64,000 bases of DNA from an uncultured Subdoligranulum sp. (GCF_963931595.1 NZ_OZ007030.1:2782481-2846480), one strand, 5' to 3'; shown: positions 43,155-51,281, numbered from the stretch's first letter. Numbers and translations: made by a program. Notes: generated by a model from the sequence alone, not told the origin.

Positions 43155-44531
43155 ATGCCAATTGGAAGAGCTCAATTCATTGCACAATTTGCAAAGCAGG
43201 CTTTAGATAGTCGTATTTCGCTTTTTCTTGGAGCTGGTGGGTCATGTGATGTGGGCTATCCTAATTGGGCCGCTTTATTTGCTCCTCTTGCTCAGGAGCT
43301 TCAAATATCAACAAGCGAATCAACAAATTATTATCAATTGGCACAGTATTATGTTAATAATTTTGGCTCGGCTGCCCTCCGGCAGAAAATTAATGAACGG
43401 ATAAACCGAAACCACTATCAAAGCGAGCTTTTAAGTGAGTTGCTCAATGTTGGGTTCAATAATATTTGGACCACAAATTTTGACAACGCATTAGAAATGA
43501 ACTACCAAAAGAGAGGGATCTTAACAAATAAAGTATTCAAAGATCCAGATTTTTCAAATGTGGATTTAAGTAAAAGAATCAATATTTTCAAGATGAACGG
43601 CGATGTTTCGAATTTGGATGGTATTGTAGCCACACAAAGTGATTTTGAAGCGTATGCCGATAGTCATCGTGTGATGTTGATGTTTTTTAAGCGTGAACTC
43701 ATTTCCAATACATTTCTATTCATTGGATATAGTTTTGCAGATCACCTTGTGTTGGACTGCCTAAGTGAAATCACACGATACTTAGGGGAATCCTCTAATT
43801 ACCACTATACCATCATGAAGAATGACAAAAAGGACCCTTACTTTAATTACTTTGTTGAGGACTTGGAAAAGCGGTATCATATAAGAGTTCTTCTTGTTGA
43901 TAAATATGAAGAAATCCCAGCTGTATTAGCAGACTTGAATGAGCGAATTCGTTGTAAAAAGGTGTTCTTTTCTGGAGCATTTAGTGCTTACAACCAGTCA
44001 ATTGAAGAATACTCTCACGGATTTTCGCGTCATGTTGCGTCTTCCGTTCTTGCGGCAGATTATCGTATCGTCAATGGAATCGGTAGACGCTTTGGAACAC
44101 ATTTAATCGGCTATGCAACTGAATATTTGGCGAAAGAAGGAATCAAAGACATTGAGCGGCATCTGATCATTAGACCCTTTGTTGCACATGATAGTGATGC
44201 CGAAAAGAAAAAAAGAGCTGGAAGGGAAAAAATTATTGGTCAATGTGGGGCAGCAATTTTTGTATTTGGGGATCAAGATCATAACGGGCAGAATAATATG
44301 AGTGGAGTCATGGAAGAGTTTGAAATCGCACGGCAACAACATAAAACTATTATTCCGATTGCCTATCCTGGTATGGTCTCTAGTTCTATTTGGGATATGG
44401 TGAAGCAGAGTATAACGGAGTACCCCTACCTGGAAGGCAAAATTGATTTTCTTACTTCTGACTATCCGGTTGATAAACTCGCAGAAATTATTGTTCAGAT
44501 TTTGGATTCCGTATCATCCTCCAAATACTGA
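43155..44531 (+). CDS. thsA: ThsA-like SIR2-SLOG defence effector
   Basis: This 458-residue protein starts 6 bp after GGGGGA. The N-terminal SIR2 domain (about 15-270) has FLGAGGSCDVGYPNWAALF, WTTNFDNAL (Asn108) and FIGYSFADHLVLDCL. The C-terminal SLOG domain (about 280-458) has KKVFFSGAF, IVNGIGRRFGTHLIGY, RHLIIRPF and GAAIFVFGDQD. This is the domain order and length of Thoeris ThsA, which destroys NAD+ once its SLOG domain binds a TIR-made nucleotide signal. At the position where I expect the catalytic His (K-M-H-G-D) this protein has Asn148 (KMNGDVSN), which may alter activity. The gene is AT-rich. Confidence 0.88.
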   Translation: MPIGRAQFIAQFAKQALDSRISLFLGAGGSCDVGYPNWAALFAPLAQELQISTSESTNYYQLAQYYVNNFGSAALRQKINERINRNHYQSELLSELLNVGFNNIWTTNFDNALEMNYQKRGILTNKVFKDPDFSNVDLSKRINIFKMNGDVSNLDGIVATQSDFEAYADSHRVMLMFFKRELISNTFLFIGYSFADHLVLDCLSEITRYLGESSNYHYTIMKNDKKDPYFNYFVEDLEKRYHIRVLLVDKYEEIPAVLADLNERIRCKKVFFSGAFSAYNQSIEEYSHGFSRHVASSVLAADYRIVNGIGRRFGTHLIGYATEYLAKEGIKDIERHLIIRPFVAHDSDAEKKKRAGREKIIGQCGAAIFVFGDQDHNGQNNMSGVMEEFEIARQQHKTIIPIAYPGMVSSSIWDMVKQSITEYPYLEGKIDFLTSDYPVDKLAEIIVQILDSVSSSKY

Positions 44532-45262
44532 TTTACAAGTATACATATACAATTTTCCAAAAGCCATAATTCTCTATAGTCAATTGGCAAATTGAGTTTT
44601 GCTTCAGAGAACAAGCGATTATACACACAGTTCACGATATGCATAGGGGGATTATCAGGCAACTTTTTCGAATTGGTCATTACGAGAAAAATTGAATATA
44701 GTATTGCAATCCGACCATTGAGATTGGATTGGTCGATTTGGAGATAGCTATAAAAGAGTGCTGCTATTGGAGCTGAGAGTAAGTTTGCGCCGACGGAAAT
44801 GATATCCTCTACTCGTTTTATTGTGTATGTACTTAGAACATCCCCAGTTATTTTACACGCAATATGGTTGCAAATATCCCTTGTTCCAGAACTTCTATTA
44901 GCTTCTTTGAAAATAATATCTTTTACCCAATACAAATCTTTTGGAATTTTCGAAGGTGACAATTCATATAGTATTGGGAATACTGTTATTTCTTTACGAA
45001 AGAACCTCTCCCCAATAATGGCGAATTCCTCCATAGCACAAATAGAGTCTTCGGTATTTTCACTTATGATGATGCAAGCATAAGTGGATCTTCCGGCTCC
45101 ATCAATGAGATTCTTTTCTGTACGATTATCGCCAAGCAATAATTTTTGACGGTCATACCAAGTGGAGATTCCGTAGTTTTTTAGATGGTATACTATCGGC
45201 TCTGCGATAGTATACCGATCTTCTGCAGCAAAACCGACAAAGACACAAAAGGGCTCACTCAT
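44495..45262 (-). CDS. thsB: ThsB-like TIR-domain protein
   Basis: This 255-residue protein has an N-terminal TIR domain (about 4-140): CVFVGFAAEDRYTIAEPIV, HLKNYGISTWYDRQKLLLGD, TYACIIISENTEDS and the presumed catalytic Glu78/79 in CAMEEFAIIGERFF. A helical C-terminal region (150-255) of unknown kind follows. In Thoeris the TIR protein senses infection and makes the signal that activates ThsA. The gene is convergent with the ThsA-like gene and the coding ends overlap by 37 bp. The ribosome site GGGAGG is 10 bp upstream. Its promoter lies outside the right inversion site. Confidence 0.85.
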   Translation of the reverse strand: MSEPFCVFVGFAAEDRYTIAEPIVYHLKNYGISTWYDRQKLLLGDNRTEKNLIDGAGRSTYACIIISENTEDSICAMEEFAIIGERFFRKEITVFPILYELSPSKIPKDLYWVKDIIFKEANRSSGTRDICNHIACKITGDVLSTYTIKRVEDIISVGANLLSAPIAALFYSYLQIDQSNLNGRIAILYSIFLVMTNSKKLPDNPPMHIVNCVYNRLFSEAKLNLPIDYRELWLLENCICILVNQYLEDDTESKI

Positions 45263-45286
45263 ACCATGTCATCCTCCCTAAACGAT

Positions 45287-45304
45287 CGATAATTTAGAAT
45301 TATC
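45287..45304 (-). repeat. Right inversion site of the Thoeris-like segment
   Basis: CGATAATTTAGAATTATC, exact reverse complement of 43081-43098, located in the leader of the TIR gene. Confidence 0.85.
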
Positions 45305-45314
45305 AGCTGTTTAT

Positions 45315-45343
45315 ATTATATCATAATGGCACTGAACAGCCAA
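45315..45343 (-). promoter_or_regulatory. Fixed promoter outside the right inversion site
   Basis: On the minus strand TTGGCT (45343-45338) and TATAAT (45320-45315) are 17 bp apart. It reads into the invertible segment across the right site, toward the TIR gene in this orientation. Confidence 0.7.
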
Positions 45344-45354
45344 GGTGAACTGAC
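45338..45354 (+). repeat. Imperfect direct repeat outside the right inversion site
   Basis: AGCCAAGGTGAACTGAC, partner of 43062-43079. Confidence 0.5.
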
Positions 45355-45361
45355 TACGGTG

Positions 45362-45533
45362 GGGACCCTGCCAGCGTGCTGAACGCCACCTATGTGGAGA
45401 CCTCCGCCGCGGTGACCGGCATCTATGTGCAGGCGTTGGACAACTTTACCGCCGAACTGGTTTACACGGCGGAAGATGGTGTGACGCTGACCAAAACGCT
45501 GGATGTTGTCGTGACAAAGCGCCGGGCAATGAC
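45362..45533 (+). pseudogene. GC-rich surface-protein-like fragment, 5' part
   Basis: The sequence becomes GC-rich abruptly after 45355. A frame without a start reads VLNATYVETSAAVTGIYVQ and TLTKTLDVVVTK, a beta-rich stretch. It then shifts frame near 45520 into the reading frame of the next fragment (KAPGNDMAIS). It is a remnant of an unidentified gene cut by the insertion of the defence cassette or by recombination. Confidence 0.5.
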
Positions 45534-46187
45534 ATGGCCATCAGCACCTATGAGGAACGCCCGGTGCCGGACGTACTAACTGGCAAGATCACATCGTTGC
45601 AACAGGTCAACGGTACCTGGCTGATTTGGTTTGACGGCCAGGAGGCCTACTGCTGCACCCACGATGCCCTGGGCATGCCCAACGGCTGCCCGACCTACAC
45701 CTACGCCTATACCTCCATCATCATGGCCGGACAGATCACACCGGGTGACCATTATGGCAACCAGGTCAATATCTGGGGCGCGCTGGGCCAGCTTACGTTG
45801 AACCAGCTGGCGGTTCAGCACAAAGCGCATATCATCTATGTGAACGGGCAATATCGGGGTGCTGACCCGATCGGGTCGATCATGCATGATTTTTTCTGTG
45901 CTGATCCGAAAGATATGAACAACGAAATTCTTGCCGATGAAGTGGCAAAATACAAAGACACGGACAAGGGAGTGAACAGTATGTGCCGTATCGTGGAAGA
46001 ATTGACGGATGAGAGCCTCAAAGAAGGAATGGCGAAAGGCCGCACAGAAGGCAGAGTGGAAGGTCGGCTGACAATGCTGCCTGAGAATGTCAAAAAGCTT
46101 ATGGCACGCGGCATGAGCTTTGATGAAGTGGCCGATACGCTGGAATTGAGCAAAGACGATAGAAAGTTCGTACAGGATAACCTGTGA
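45534..46187 (+). pseudogene. Chimeric ORF: unknown fragment fused to the C-terminal half of an Rpn nuclease
   Basis: Residues 1-95 (ISTYEERPVPDVLTGKI; YCCTHDALGMPNGCPTYTY) are of unknown type and continue the frameshifted fragment upstream. From about residue 97 (HKAHIIYVNGQYRG) the protein matches the C-terminal half of the Rpn protein at 40731 almost residue by residue through to the end, KFVQDNL. The PD-(D/E)XK catalytic part is absent, so no nuclease activity is expected. The RAEG repeat is shorter and changed. A matching terminator follows. A start is available at ATG 45534 but I see no ribosome site. Confidence 0.65.
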
Positions 46188-46194
46188 AAAAGTA

Positions 46195-46230
46195 GAGGGC
46201 GATGCATGGCTTTTGCAGCGTCCTCGCTTT
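46195..46230 (+). terminator. Terminator, copy of the Rpn terminator
   Basis: GAGGGCGATGCA / TGCAGCGTCCTC with a TTT tail, clearly related to 41572-41610. Confidence 0.6.
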
Positions 46231-46233
46231 ATT

Positions 46234-46506
46234 ATGTGGGATGGATTCATCAAGATTTATCCGATTGGTGAAATCAACATCCTGGACAATGCGAAATCCG
46301 ACCATGATGACTATGACAAGATGCAGGTGACGCTCCTTTGCCTGGACGGAAAGCCCGCCGGCAAGGAAAATGTGGTGGGAATGTTGGATGTGGCGCTCGC
46401 CAATGGAATGCCGACTGAAGAAAAAATCCGGCAGCTCGAAACCAAGTATGACATCAAAGTATCTTCTATTTATGGTTGCAGGAAGGAACGAATGAGAGCC
46501 ATTTAA
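46234..46506 (+). pseudogene. Possible Rpn-like C-terminal remnant
   Basis: This 90-residue frame starts at ATG 46234 inside the tail of the preceding terminator, without a ribosome site. The end (VVGMLDVALANGMPTEEKIRQ) resembles C-terminal helices of Rpn/transposase_31 proteins. It is probably a fragment; the identification is weak. Confidence 0.35.
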
Positions 46507-46642
46507 CATTTGAAATTTCGGAAATTATAAATTGGTGGAGTTGCGACAACGGTGTTATTGATTTATAGGTGCTGAAGTCGAGTCTGAATGTCCTTGAATG
46601 AAGAGGAATTCTTGAAATAATATCGCTTGGGGTCAGGATATA

Positions 46643-46651
46643 TGATATAAT
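46643..46651 (+). promoter_or_regulatory. Extended -10 promoter of the 46702 gene
   Basis: TGATATAAT, an extended -10, lies about 50 bp before the ATG at 46702. Confidence 0.5.
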
Positions 46652-46701
46652 AAAATATATATCGAACTCGGTTTTTATCGGATCAAAACGGGGACATACT
46701 T

Positions 46702-47622
46702 ATGATCGAAGCGTGTAGAGTTGTTATCTTAGGTATTATTGAAAAACAACTACAAGAGAAATTAGAGGCAATTAACGAACGAAGACTCTTAAACGAATTA
46801 AAAAATGAAGTTGACCGGAAAGTTTCAGCTTTAATGAACAAAAACGATGGGACAGTACTTACGTCTCAAGCGTTTAGTGAATATCTTGAAAATTGTAAAC
46901 CAATCGAGACCATTATCTCTGCGCTTTGTGATTCTGGATTTGAGCCTTGTGGCGTGCGCGAATTAGAAGAGAGCGTGCCATCACAGTGTGCTGCTACGAT
47001 TAAAGAAAAAGGAAAAAGTATTCCCGCGACGGAAATGGACTTGATCAAGCAGTTTTTTGGGGTTGTGATAGAGGTAGTAGTTAAAAAAAATCGAGGAGGT
47101 AGCACACTGGGAGAGCGGGCGATACAAGCGGATCTTAAAGACGTTGGAGATAGTGTGAAGCAAGTATCTGCTAAGATTGATGATATTTGTGATACTTTGG
47201 AAAGACAACAGTCACCGTCTGTGGACCAAGAAAAGAAACCTCTCGACATTTTAATTGATTCTTTCAATAAATTGATTCAAGAGTGTAAAATTATTGAGAT
47301 TATGCAGGATGATCCACTTCCCGTGATGCCATTTGATTACTGTAAAAACATGGATGCATTTTGTTCAGCGGTTGAAACATTATTACAAGAAAATATCCTT
47401 TTGAAAGAAGAGGAGACTTATAAGGCAATAAAGAAGTTCTCTGATCAGATACATGATTATAATCTTTATTTAGGTCTTAAGATGAACCCTACAGGAACAG
47501 ACTCTGTCGCCGTCATTTCAGTCGATTGGTGCGAAAAAATGCGTGAACAAATAAAGAATATGAAAGTCAGAATTGATAAATGTCATAGAGCTATTTTTTC
47601 TGGACGTTCCATGTTTCCTTGA
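46702..47622 (+). CDS. Unknown AT-rich helical protein (first of a two-gene unit)
   Basis: This 306-residue soluble protein is almost wholly helical. The N-terminal region (LGIIEKQLQEKLEAINERRLL; DGTVLTSQAFSEYLENCKP) recalls the helical N-terminal domains that precede NTPase domains in some bacterial defence proteins, but no NTPase is present. A coiled-coil segment lies at 145-175 (DLKDVGDSVKQVSAKIDDIC). The gene is very AT-rich and ends overlapping a frame that leads into a membrane protein gene. I do not recognise the family. Position in a defence-rich stretch makes a defence role plausible but unproven. Confidence 0.55.
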   Translation: MIEACRVVILGIIEKQLQEKLEAINERRLLNELKNEVDRKVSALMNKNDGTVLTSQAFSEYLENCKPIETIISALCDSGFEPCGVRELEESVPSQCAATIKEKGKSIPATEMDLIKQFFGVVIEVVVKKNRGGSTLGERAIQADLKDVGDSVKQVSAKIDDICDTLERQQSPSVDQEKKPLDILIDSFNKLIQECKIIEIMQDDPLPVMPFDYCKNMDAFCSAVETLLQENILLKEEETYKAIKKFSDQIHDYNLYLGLKMNPTGTDSVAVISVDWCEKMREQIKNMKVRIDKCHRAIFSGRSMFP

Positions 47623-47651
47623 AAACGCTTTTAGCCTTTAGGGTGAGTGCT

Positions 47652-48428
47652 ATGCAGAAAAATTGTCCACTGGATTTATTTCGAAGGGTAGCATATTCAC
47701 TTTTTATATGTGCTGTAGGAATGTTCGTTATCTTTTCAAATCATATTGATTTGAGAGATGAGATAGTAAGCGAATTCAATGGAATTGAACAAGTGACGTC
47801 TTTTATAACATGTTCTGATGTTTTTTTTATGAAGATTAAAAATACTCCTGCATTTCGCGCACTTGTTAGTATGTTTGTTCCGGAAGATCAAAGCGCAATC
47901 GTATATAGCATATTATCATTGCTTACAATATCGTATATGTCATTTGCTTTTGATTCTCATACAGCATACAAATCAATTGGTATGCCACCATTGGTAAAAG
48001 CATTTCTGTTTTTGCTTAAAATTGTGACGAATTTTATGCTTACATTTGTTGCCAATGGATTTTTGGCTTTGATATTTCAACATCTACCAGGTATTTCAAT
48101 ACCGTCGTCTAAACCAGAAATTACATTGCCAATGTCGTCGGACCCTTCAATCCGATTGTTACAGGTTTTTATACTTAATGATTTATTTGAAGCAATGGTG
48201 CTTTTAATTTTTGCGTTCATTCAAATTTATTTTCTGTATAAATGGGTGTTTAAGGTTGTTAGAAAAGAAATTTTTGAGTTGTTTGTGATGTTTTTTACTT
48301 TTTTGTTCGCATTGGACTATCTCGGAATGACCGAAATGCCAATAGGGCTAGCCATTGCAATAACAGCAATCATCAAATCTTGCATATCGCCGTTTTTGCC
48401 GAAGGATGAACTTCCAGTAGATGGATAG
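47652..48428 (+). CDS. Unknown AT-rich membrane protein (second of a two-gene unit)
   Basis: This 258-residue protein starts at ATG 47652 (TTG 47619, overlapping the upstream stop, is possible). Hydrophobic helices lie at about 13-30, 80-100, 115-140, 175-195 and 210-245. An external loop has KNTPAFRALVSMFVPEDQS. It has no recognised domain. The gene follows the helical protein by 30 bp and shares its base composition, so the two were probably acquired together. A soluble sensor paired with a membrane effector is one possible reading. Confidence 0.55.
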   Translation: MQKNCPLDLFRRVAYSLFICAVGMFVIFSNHIDLRDEIVSEFNGIEQVTSFITCSDVFFMKIKNTPAFRALVSMFVPEDQSAIVYSILSLLTISYMSFAFDSHTAYKSIGMPPLVKAFLFLLKIVTNFMLTFVANGFLALIFQHLPGISIPSSKPEITLPMSSDPSIRLLQVFILNDLFEAMVLLIFAFIQIYFLYKWVFKVVRKEIFELFVMFFTFLFALDYLGMTEMPIGLAIAITAIIKSCISPFLPKDELPVDG

Positions 48429-48548
48429 TAGGAGCGAAAAGCTAAATATCAGTAGTTATGTATATTATATGCTGTGCTTTTGGGGGGGGCTGGGGCTTGA
48501 ATAACAGAGTGGTTCCCTTTGCTACAGTCTTAGTACGAGTCGTTTGGT

Positions 48549-48604
48549 AGAGCAACTGACTCTTAATCAGTGGGTCCTGGGTTCGAGTCCCCGATGGTGC
48601 ACCA
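48549..48604 (+). repeat. tRNA-Lys(CUU) 3' fragment, copy 1 (putative attachment site)
   Basis: This 56-bp sequence contains the anticodon arm (ACTGACTCTTAATCAGT), T-arm (GGTTCGAGTCC) and acceptor 3' strand ending in CCA. It lacks the matching 5' acceptor strand and a proper D-arm, so it is not a working tRNA. It is identical to 60516-60571. The T-stem has a T-C mismatch in both copies. Confidence 0.75.
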
Positions 48605-48640
48605 GAAACAGCCGCAATCAATATTGCGGCTGTTTTGTTT
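48605..48640 (+). terminator. Terminator after the tRNA-Lys fragment
   Basis: AACAGCCGCAAT / ATTGCGGCTGTT with a TTTG tail, placed as for a tRNA gene. Confidence 0.7.
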
Positions 48641-49013
48641 GCTTTAGCGGTAAGACAACCCTCGGCTATGGCGGGGCGTGTACATAAATTAAGAATATTA
48701 TAACATAAATGCGGCGCCTCAGCGGGATGTCATTAGTATAATGTACTTCTAGGGATTAGCAGGAGGAGACGTGACCTCTAAAAGATGTGGAATTCTGATG
48801 AACAGTTAGATGATTTACCGTATGTGATGTGGAACAAGGAAAGCAACTGGTATTTCGTCCTGAAGCAGAGAAAGAGGTAGAGCAGTGGCAAGGGAAAGAG
48901 CCATTTATCTTGGATATTCGTCTTGCTGTAAAATTTCACGAGTTCATTATTAATGAGCGCAACGTGTGACGCATGAAATGCGCAAAATGTCCCGAAAAAC
49001 TTGCGCTATCCCA
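48641..49013. other. Gene-free stretch between the tRNA fragment and the galactosidase promoter
   Basis: It holds only a 31-codon open frame (about 48785-48880, with MWNKESNWYFVLKQ) that looks like a gene remnant, and scattered GCGCAA half-sites near 48958-49010. I see no full gene. Confidence 0.4.
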
Positions 49014-49042
49014 TTGCGTATCTGCGCTGAACCTGCTATACT
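49014..49042 (+). promoter_or_regulatory. Promoter of the GH42 gene
   Basis: TTGCGT (49014-49019) and TATACT (49037-49042) are 17 bp apart. Confidence 0.6.
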
Positions 49043-49067
49043 GATGCTAAAATACATTTGTGAATAT

Positions 49068-49081
49068 GCGCAACATTGCGC
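49068..49081. promoter_or_regulatory. LacI-type operator upstream of GH42
   Basis: GCGCAACATTGCGC, near-perfect palindrome (GCGCAA-CA-TTGCGC) just downstream of the promoter. The same 14-mer occurs at 52396-52409. Confidence 0.75.
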
Positions 49082-49101
49082 AATCTTGCGGAGGCAAAGG
49101 T

Positions 49102-51102
49102 ATGCAGAGAGAAAAGCTTCTTCATGGTGGAGATTATAATCCCGAACAGTGGTTGGATCGGCCGGATATTCTGGCACAGGATGTTGTCATGATGAAACAG
49201 GCACATGTGAATGTGGTCACCCTGGGGGTGTTTTCCTGGTCGCTGCTGGAACCTCGGGAAGGGGAATACCATCTGGACTGGCTGGCGGATATCATCCACA
49301 ATCTGTATTCCAACGGTATCTTCACCATTCTGGCCACCCCCAGTGCGGCGCGACCTGCCTGGATGGCACAAAAATACCCCGAAGTTCGCAGAGTGCGCAG
49401 CGACCGCACCCGGGAACTGTTCCGCCGTCGGCAGAATTACTGCTATACCTCACCCCTCTACCGGGAAAAGGTGCGAGCCATCGACGAACAACTGGCCCGC
49501 CGTTTTGGTGAAGACCCGGCTGTGATTTTGTGGCACATCTCCAATGAGATGGGGGGCGACTGTCACTGCCCGCTCTGCCAGGCGGAGTTCCGCCGTTGGC
49601 TGCAGCGCCGGTACGGCAGCCTGGGAGCGCTGAACAAGGCATGGAACGCACGTTTCTGGAGCCATGACTACACCGACTGGGAACAGATCGAAAGCCCTGC
49701 GCCCCAGGGGGAGGATGCGGTGCAGGGGTTGCTGCTGGACTGGAAACGGTTTGTCAGCAGCCGCCATATCGACTTTTTCAAATTTGAGCGGGATTGTGTG
49801 CGAGCCCTGGCCCCCAAGGCTCGGTTTACCGCCAACCTGATGTACCGCTTCCACGATATCGACTACCATGACCTGGCCAGAGAGCTGGATGTAGTCAGCT
49901 GGGACAACTATCCCACCTGGCACAAGGCCACCGAGACGGTGGAACAGACCGCGCTGGATACGGCCATGATGCATGACCTGTTCTACTCCTTGAAAGGCAA
50001 GCCTTTCCTGATGATGGAGTCCAGCCCCAGCTTTACCAACTGGCAGCCGGTGACCAAACAGAAGAAGCCCGGCATGGCGATGCTCAGTGCCCTGCAGGCA
50101 GTGGCCCATGGGTCGGACAGCGTCTGTTACTTCCAGTGGCGTGCCAGCCGTGGTGCAGAGGAAAAATTCCACGGTTCGGTGGTGGGGCATGATGGCCGTT
50201 CCGATACCCGGATCTTCCGCGAAACCAGCCAGGTAGGCGCCGCACTGGAGGAACTGGCCTGTGCAGCGGGCCGCCAGCGGCCCCGTCAGGCGGCCCTGGT
50301 CCATGACTGGCCCAACCTCTGGGCCATGGAGGGGTCCAGCGGCCCCCGCAACTGTGGCATGGGTTATTGGAAGGAACTGGCCTGTCATTACAACGCTTTG
50401 GCTCGCGCCGGCATCACGGTGGACCTGATCGGCCAGGATGCCGACCTGACCGGCTACGGCCTGGTGGTGGTGCCGATGCTCTATCTGCTGCGGGAGGATT
50501 TTGCCGCAAAGCTCTGTGACTTTGCCCGTGCCGGCGGTACGGTGGTGGTCAGCCAGTGGACCGGCGTGGTGGACGAAAGCGATCTCTGCCGCCTGGGGGA
50601 CACTCCGTACGGTCTGACCGAACTGCTGGGGCTTCGCCGTGCCGAGATCGACGGCCTGTACGATGGGGAGACCCGTCGTTGCCAGCCTGTGGAAAACGCA
50701 CCGCTGCCGCTGCCTGCCACCCAGGCCAGCGTACTGTGTGAAGTTGCGGTGCTGGATGAAGCATCGCCCGCCACACCGCTGCTGCTCTACGGGGAGGACT
50801 ACTTTGCCGACGCGCCCGCCGCTGCCGTGCACCCCTACGGCCAGGGCCGGGCCTACTACCTGGCCAGCCGCTTCACGCCGGATTTTTACCAGGCATTCTA
50901 TAACGCCCTGACCGAGGAAGCCGGGCTGGAAGCGGCGGCTCCGGTGCCGTTACCCGACGGTGTGCTGGCCACCCGGCGGGAGGGTCTGCTGTTTGTGCAG
51001 AACTGTAATCCTGCGCCGGTGCAAGCGCTGGGAGTGGAGCTGCCCGCTTACGGTACGGCGGTCTGGCAGACCAATGCCGGGGAACTCCGGCGAATGCTAT
51101 GA
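49102..51102 (+). CDS. GH42 beta-galactosidase
   Basis: ATG 49102 follows GGAGG; longer frames lack a site. The 666-residue enzyme has the GH42 TIM barrel, trimerisation domain and C-terminal beta domain. The acid/base is Glu149 (LWHISNEMGGD), the nucleophile near Glu306 (PFLMMESSPS), and the structural zinc cysteines are Cys114, Cys154, Cys156 and Cys159. It has no signal peptide, so it is cytoplasmic. It should split galactose from imported galacto-oligosaccharides made by the GH53 enzyme at the end of the locus. It is controlled by the LacI-type regulator through the operator at 49068. Confidence 0.93.
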   Translation: MQREKLLHGGDYNPEQWLDRPDILAQDVVMMKQAHVNVVTLGVFSWSLLEPREGEYHLDWLADIIHNLYSNGIFTILATPSAARPAWMAQKYPEVRRVRSDRTRELFRRRQNYCYTSPLYREKVRAIDEQLARRFGEDPAVILWHISNEMGGDCHCPLCQAEFRRWLQRRYGSLGALNKAWNARFWSHDYTDWEQIESPAPQGEDAVQGLLLDWKRFVSSRHIDFFKFERDCVRALAPKARFTANLMYRFHDIDYHDLARELDVVSWDNYPTWHKATETVEQTALDTAMMHDLFYSLKGKPFLMMESSPSFTNWQPVTKQKKPGMAMLSALQAVAHGSDSVCYFQWRASRGAEEKFHGSVVGHDGRSDTRIFRETSQVGAALEELACAAGRQRPRQAALVHDWPNLWAMEGSSGPRNCGMGYWKELACHYNALARAGITVDLIGQDADLTGYGLVVVPMLYLLREDFAAKLCDFARAGGTVVVSQWTGVVDESDLCRLGDTPYGLTELLGLRRAEIDGLYDGETRRCQPVENAPLPLPATQASVLCEVAVLDEASPATPLLLYGEDYFADAPAAAVHPYGQGRAYYLASRFTPDFYQAFYNALTEEAGLEAAAPVPLPDGVLATRREGLLFVQNCNPAPVQALGVELPAYGTAVWQTNAGELRRML

Positions 51103-51116
51103 TTTCCAATATCCTG

Positions 51117-51143
51117 CCGCGTCCCCGTGGGGGCGCGGTTTTT
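51117..51143 (+). terminator. Terminator of GH42
   Basis: CCGCGTCCCC / GGGGGCGCGG is followed by TTTTT. Confidence 0.85.
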
Positions 51144-51204
51144 GTCAAAATGCTGATTTTTACTGTACAAAGCTGGCAGTTATGACGGATTTTGGGCTGG
51201 AAAC

Positions 51205-51257
51205 TTGACAGAGCGGGAAAAAAGCTGGTATCCTGAGATAAGCGCAACGAGTTGCGC
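51205..51257 (+). promoter_or_regulatory. Promoter and operator of the LacI-type regulator
   Basis: TTGACA (51205-51210), 18 bp, TATCCT (51229-51234). A perfect palindrome GCGCAAC-GA-GTTGCGC (51242-51257) lies at the transcription start, so the regulator represses itself. Confidence 0.75.
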
Positions 51258-51281
51258 AAAATTGACAGGGGAGGCATCACT

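Larger units (their letters stand above)
43081..45304. other. Candidate invertible segment carrying a Thoeris-like defence pair
   Basis: This 2224-bp segment is bounded by the 18-bp inverted sites and filled by two convergent genes that overlap by 37 bp. Neither gene has an obvious promoter inside the segment. The recombinase transcript enters from the left and a consensus-like promoter just outside the right end enters from the right. Inversion would exchange the two genes between these inputs without breaking either gene. Confidence 0.7.

Noticed and set aside
48535..48604. A working tRNA-Lys gene
   Set aside because: The 5' acceptor strand that should pair with ATGGTGC and a proper D-arm are missing; it is only a 3' fragment.
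49450..50832. A 460-residue minus-strand open frame
   Set aside because: It is a shadow of the GH42 gene, whose catalytic and zinc residues are intact on the plus strand.
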